Positions 7,313 to 8,329 of a stretch of 8,329 bases of DNA are shown piece by piece (within the stretch, counting starts at the first letter, position 1; every line of letters starts with the position of its first letter). The translations under genes and the position numbers were made by a program. Under the pieces are notes generated by a model, which was given only the letters and a program-made list of their open reading frames with translations, searched no databases and was not told the origin of the DNA. Source of the DNA: Pseudomonadota bacterium (lineage in GTDB: Bacteria; Desulfobacterota; Anaeroferrophillalia; Anaeroferrophillales; Anaeroferrophillaceae). The stretch spans positions 1 through 8,329 of the forward strand of contig DQWO01000224.1 of the NCBI GenBank assembly GCA_011042595.1, in the 5' to 3' direction.

Positions 7313-8329
7313 TCGGCCGTTTTTTGTCCCACCTGCTACTGGTCCTGCTGCTGATTTTTTCTGTCGGTGCTATCGGGATTTCTCCGGCGGCTGCCGACAA
7401 CCTCTGGACATTCTGGCGACAGTCCCTGGACGATGCCGGGGTTGACAGCAATGGTTTTTTTGAGCTGCGTGCCGGCCGTCGGCTGGTTGATCCAGTTGAT
7501 GAAAAACATACCTCTTTGGCCGAAGCCCGGCTGCAGCTGGAACTGAACGCCGACTTTGGCTGGGGGATGGTGAAGTTCAAAAATGATTTCCTGGCGGATC
7601 CGGTTGTTGATGATTACCTGGCTGATCTGCGGGAGCTGTCGCTGATTTTTTCCCCCCTGGATTTTGTTGATGTCAAGATCGGCCGTCAGGTGTTGACCTG
7701 GGGAACTGGGGACCTGCTCTTTGTCAATGATCTCTTCCCTAAGGACTGGAAGTCATTTTTCTGCGGTCGTGATACCGAGTATCTTAAAGCTCCATCTGAC
7801 GCAGTGAAGGTCAGTGCTTTTTTTGACCTGGTTAATATTGATATCGTCTATGTACCCTTATTCAATGGCTCTGATTATATTGACGGCGAGCGGCTTTCTT
7901 ACTGGAATTCGGTGCTGGGGCGCACCGCTGGCTGTGATGATGTCTTTCATGATGAAGACCGTGATGCTTTTTTCAACGAGGATGAATGGGCTATCCGCCT
8001 TTACCGGACCATCAACGGTATTGAAGCTGCTTTTTATGGCTATGATGGTTACTGGAAAACCCCTGAAGGGTTCAATCCACATAGTGGTCGTTTGATCTAT
8101 CCGAAGCTCAGGGTTTATGGTGCCAGCCTGCGCGGTAACCTGCTGGGCGGCCTCGGCAGCTTGGAAGCAGGATTTTATGATTCCCGTTCTGACCGCCGTG
8201 GCGATAATCCCCTGATTCGGAACAGCGAATGGCGGCTGTTGACCGGATTTGAGCATGAATTGGGCCGTGATTTTACCGGCGGAATTCAATACTATCTGGA
8301 ATACATGGATGATTATGGCGATTATAAGC
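7309..8329 (+). CDS. Outer-membrane beta-barrel protein, N-terminal part (runs off right edge)
   Basis: The frame starts with ATG at 7309, inside the ATGA overlap with the previous stop, and stays open for 340 codons to the window end. A signal peptide is clear: MIGRF, a leucine-rich core, and probable cleavage after A29 (PAAA/DN). The mature part alternates short polar/hydrophobic beta-strand-like segments rich in Tyr, Phe, Trp, Asp and Gly, as in Gram-negative outer-membrane barrels (for example ARLQLELN 73-80, DVKIGRQVLTWG 121-132, GGIQYYLEYMDDYGDYK 324-340). The segment GRQVLTWGTGDLLFVNDLFP (125-144) and the following KAPSDAVK (160-167) are motifs I associate with uncharacterised barrels near RND/LolA-like genes, resembling DUF1302 or alginate-export-type porins. 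The exact family is uncertain. Two cysteines (C152, C209) are unusual for a porin-like protein. It probably provides the outer-membrane receptor or exit for the RND/LolA-like system. The overlap implies translational coupling. Confidence 0.82.
   Translation, partial: MIGRFLSHLLLVLLLIFSVGAIGISPAAADNLWTFWRQSLDDAGVDSNGFFELRAGRRLVDPVDEKHTSLAEARLQLELNADFGWGMVKFKNDFLADPVVDDYLADLRELSLIFSPLDFVDVKIGRQVLTWGTGDLLFVNDLFPKDWKSFFCGRDTEYLKAPSDAVKVSAFFDLVNIDIVYVPLFNGSDYIDGERLSYWNSVLGRTAGCDDVFHDEDRDAFFNEDEWAIRLYRTINGIEAAFYGYDGYWKTPEGFNPHSGRLIYPKLRVYGASLRGNLLGGLGSLEAGFYDSRSDRRGDNPLIRNSEWRLLTGFEHELGRDFTGGIQYYLEYMDDYGDYK

Noticed and set aside
7858..8289. - strand open frame of 143 codons near the right edge
   Set aside because: It is antisense to the barrel gene, which has a signal peptide, translational coupling and beta-strand pattern. 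The antisense product shows no motif.

Overview
The window (8,329 bp, all genes apparently chromosomal) looks like DNA from an anaerobic deltaproteobacterium (Desulfobacterota or relatives). This is an inference from gene content: a sensor kinase with a predicted c-type heme periplasmic domain paired with an NtrC-type regulator, and an ArsR-controlled operon encoding an HAE3/MMPL-type RND transporter, a LolA-like periplasmic protein and an outer-membrane barrel. I see no mobile elements, RNA genes or CRISPR arrays.

Layout: (1) 1-240, + strand: the C-terminal end of an unrecognised small membrane protein, open at the left edge. (2) 284-3307, - strand: a two-gene two-component operon, response regulator first (1895-3307) and histidine kinase second (284-1846), separated by 48 nt. 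(3) 3308-3541: a 234-bp divergent regulatory region. It carries an inverted repeat, a near-consensus -35 element and a striking tandem/palindromic AT-rich operator next to the ArsR start. (4) 3542-8329, + strand: a tight operon of arsR, RND transporter, LolA-like protein and beta-barrel protein. The barrel gene overlaps the previous gene by 4 nt and runs off the right edge.

Working model: the ArsR repressor has two cysteines at exactly the spacing of the persulfide-sensing BigR/SqrR/YgaV group (66 residues apart) and lacks the CxC-type metal site. It probably binds the operator over its own promoter and releases it under sulfide/persulfide or oxidative stress. That would switch on a three-part envelope system: inner-membrane RND pump, soluble LolA-fold carrier and outer-membrane barrel. 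Such a system could move a hydrophobic or lipidic molecule between the membranes. The substrate cannot be read from the sequence. The divergently transcribed heme-type kinase and sigma54 activator form a second, possibly redox- or gas-responsive regulatory unit. No sigma54 promoter is visible in the window, so its targets are probably elsewhere.
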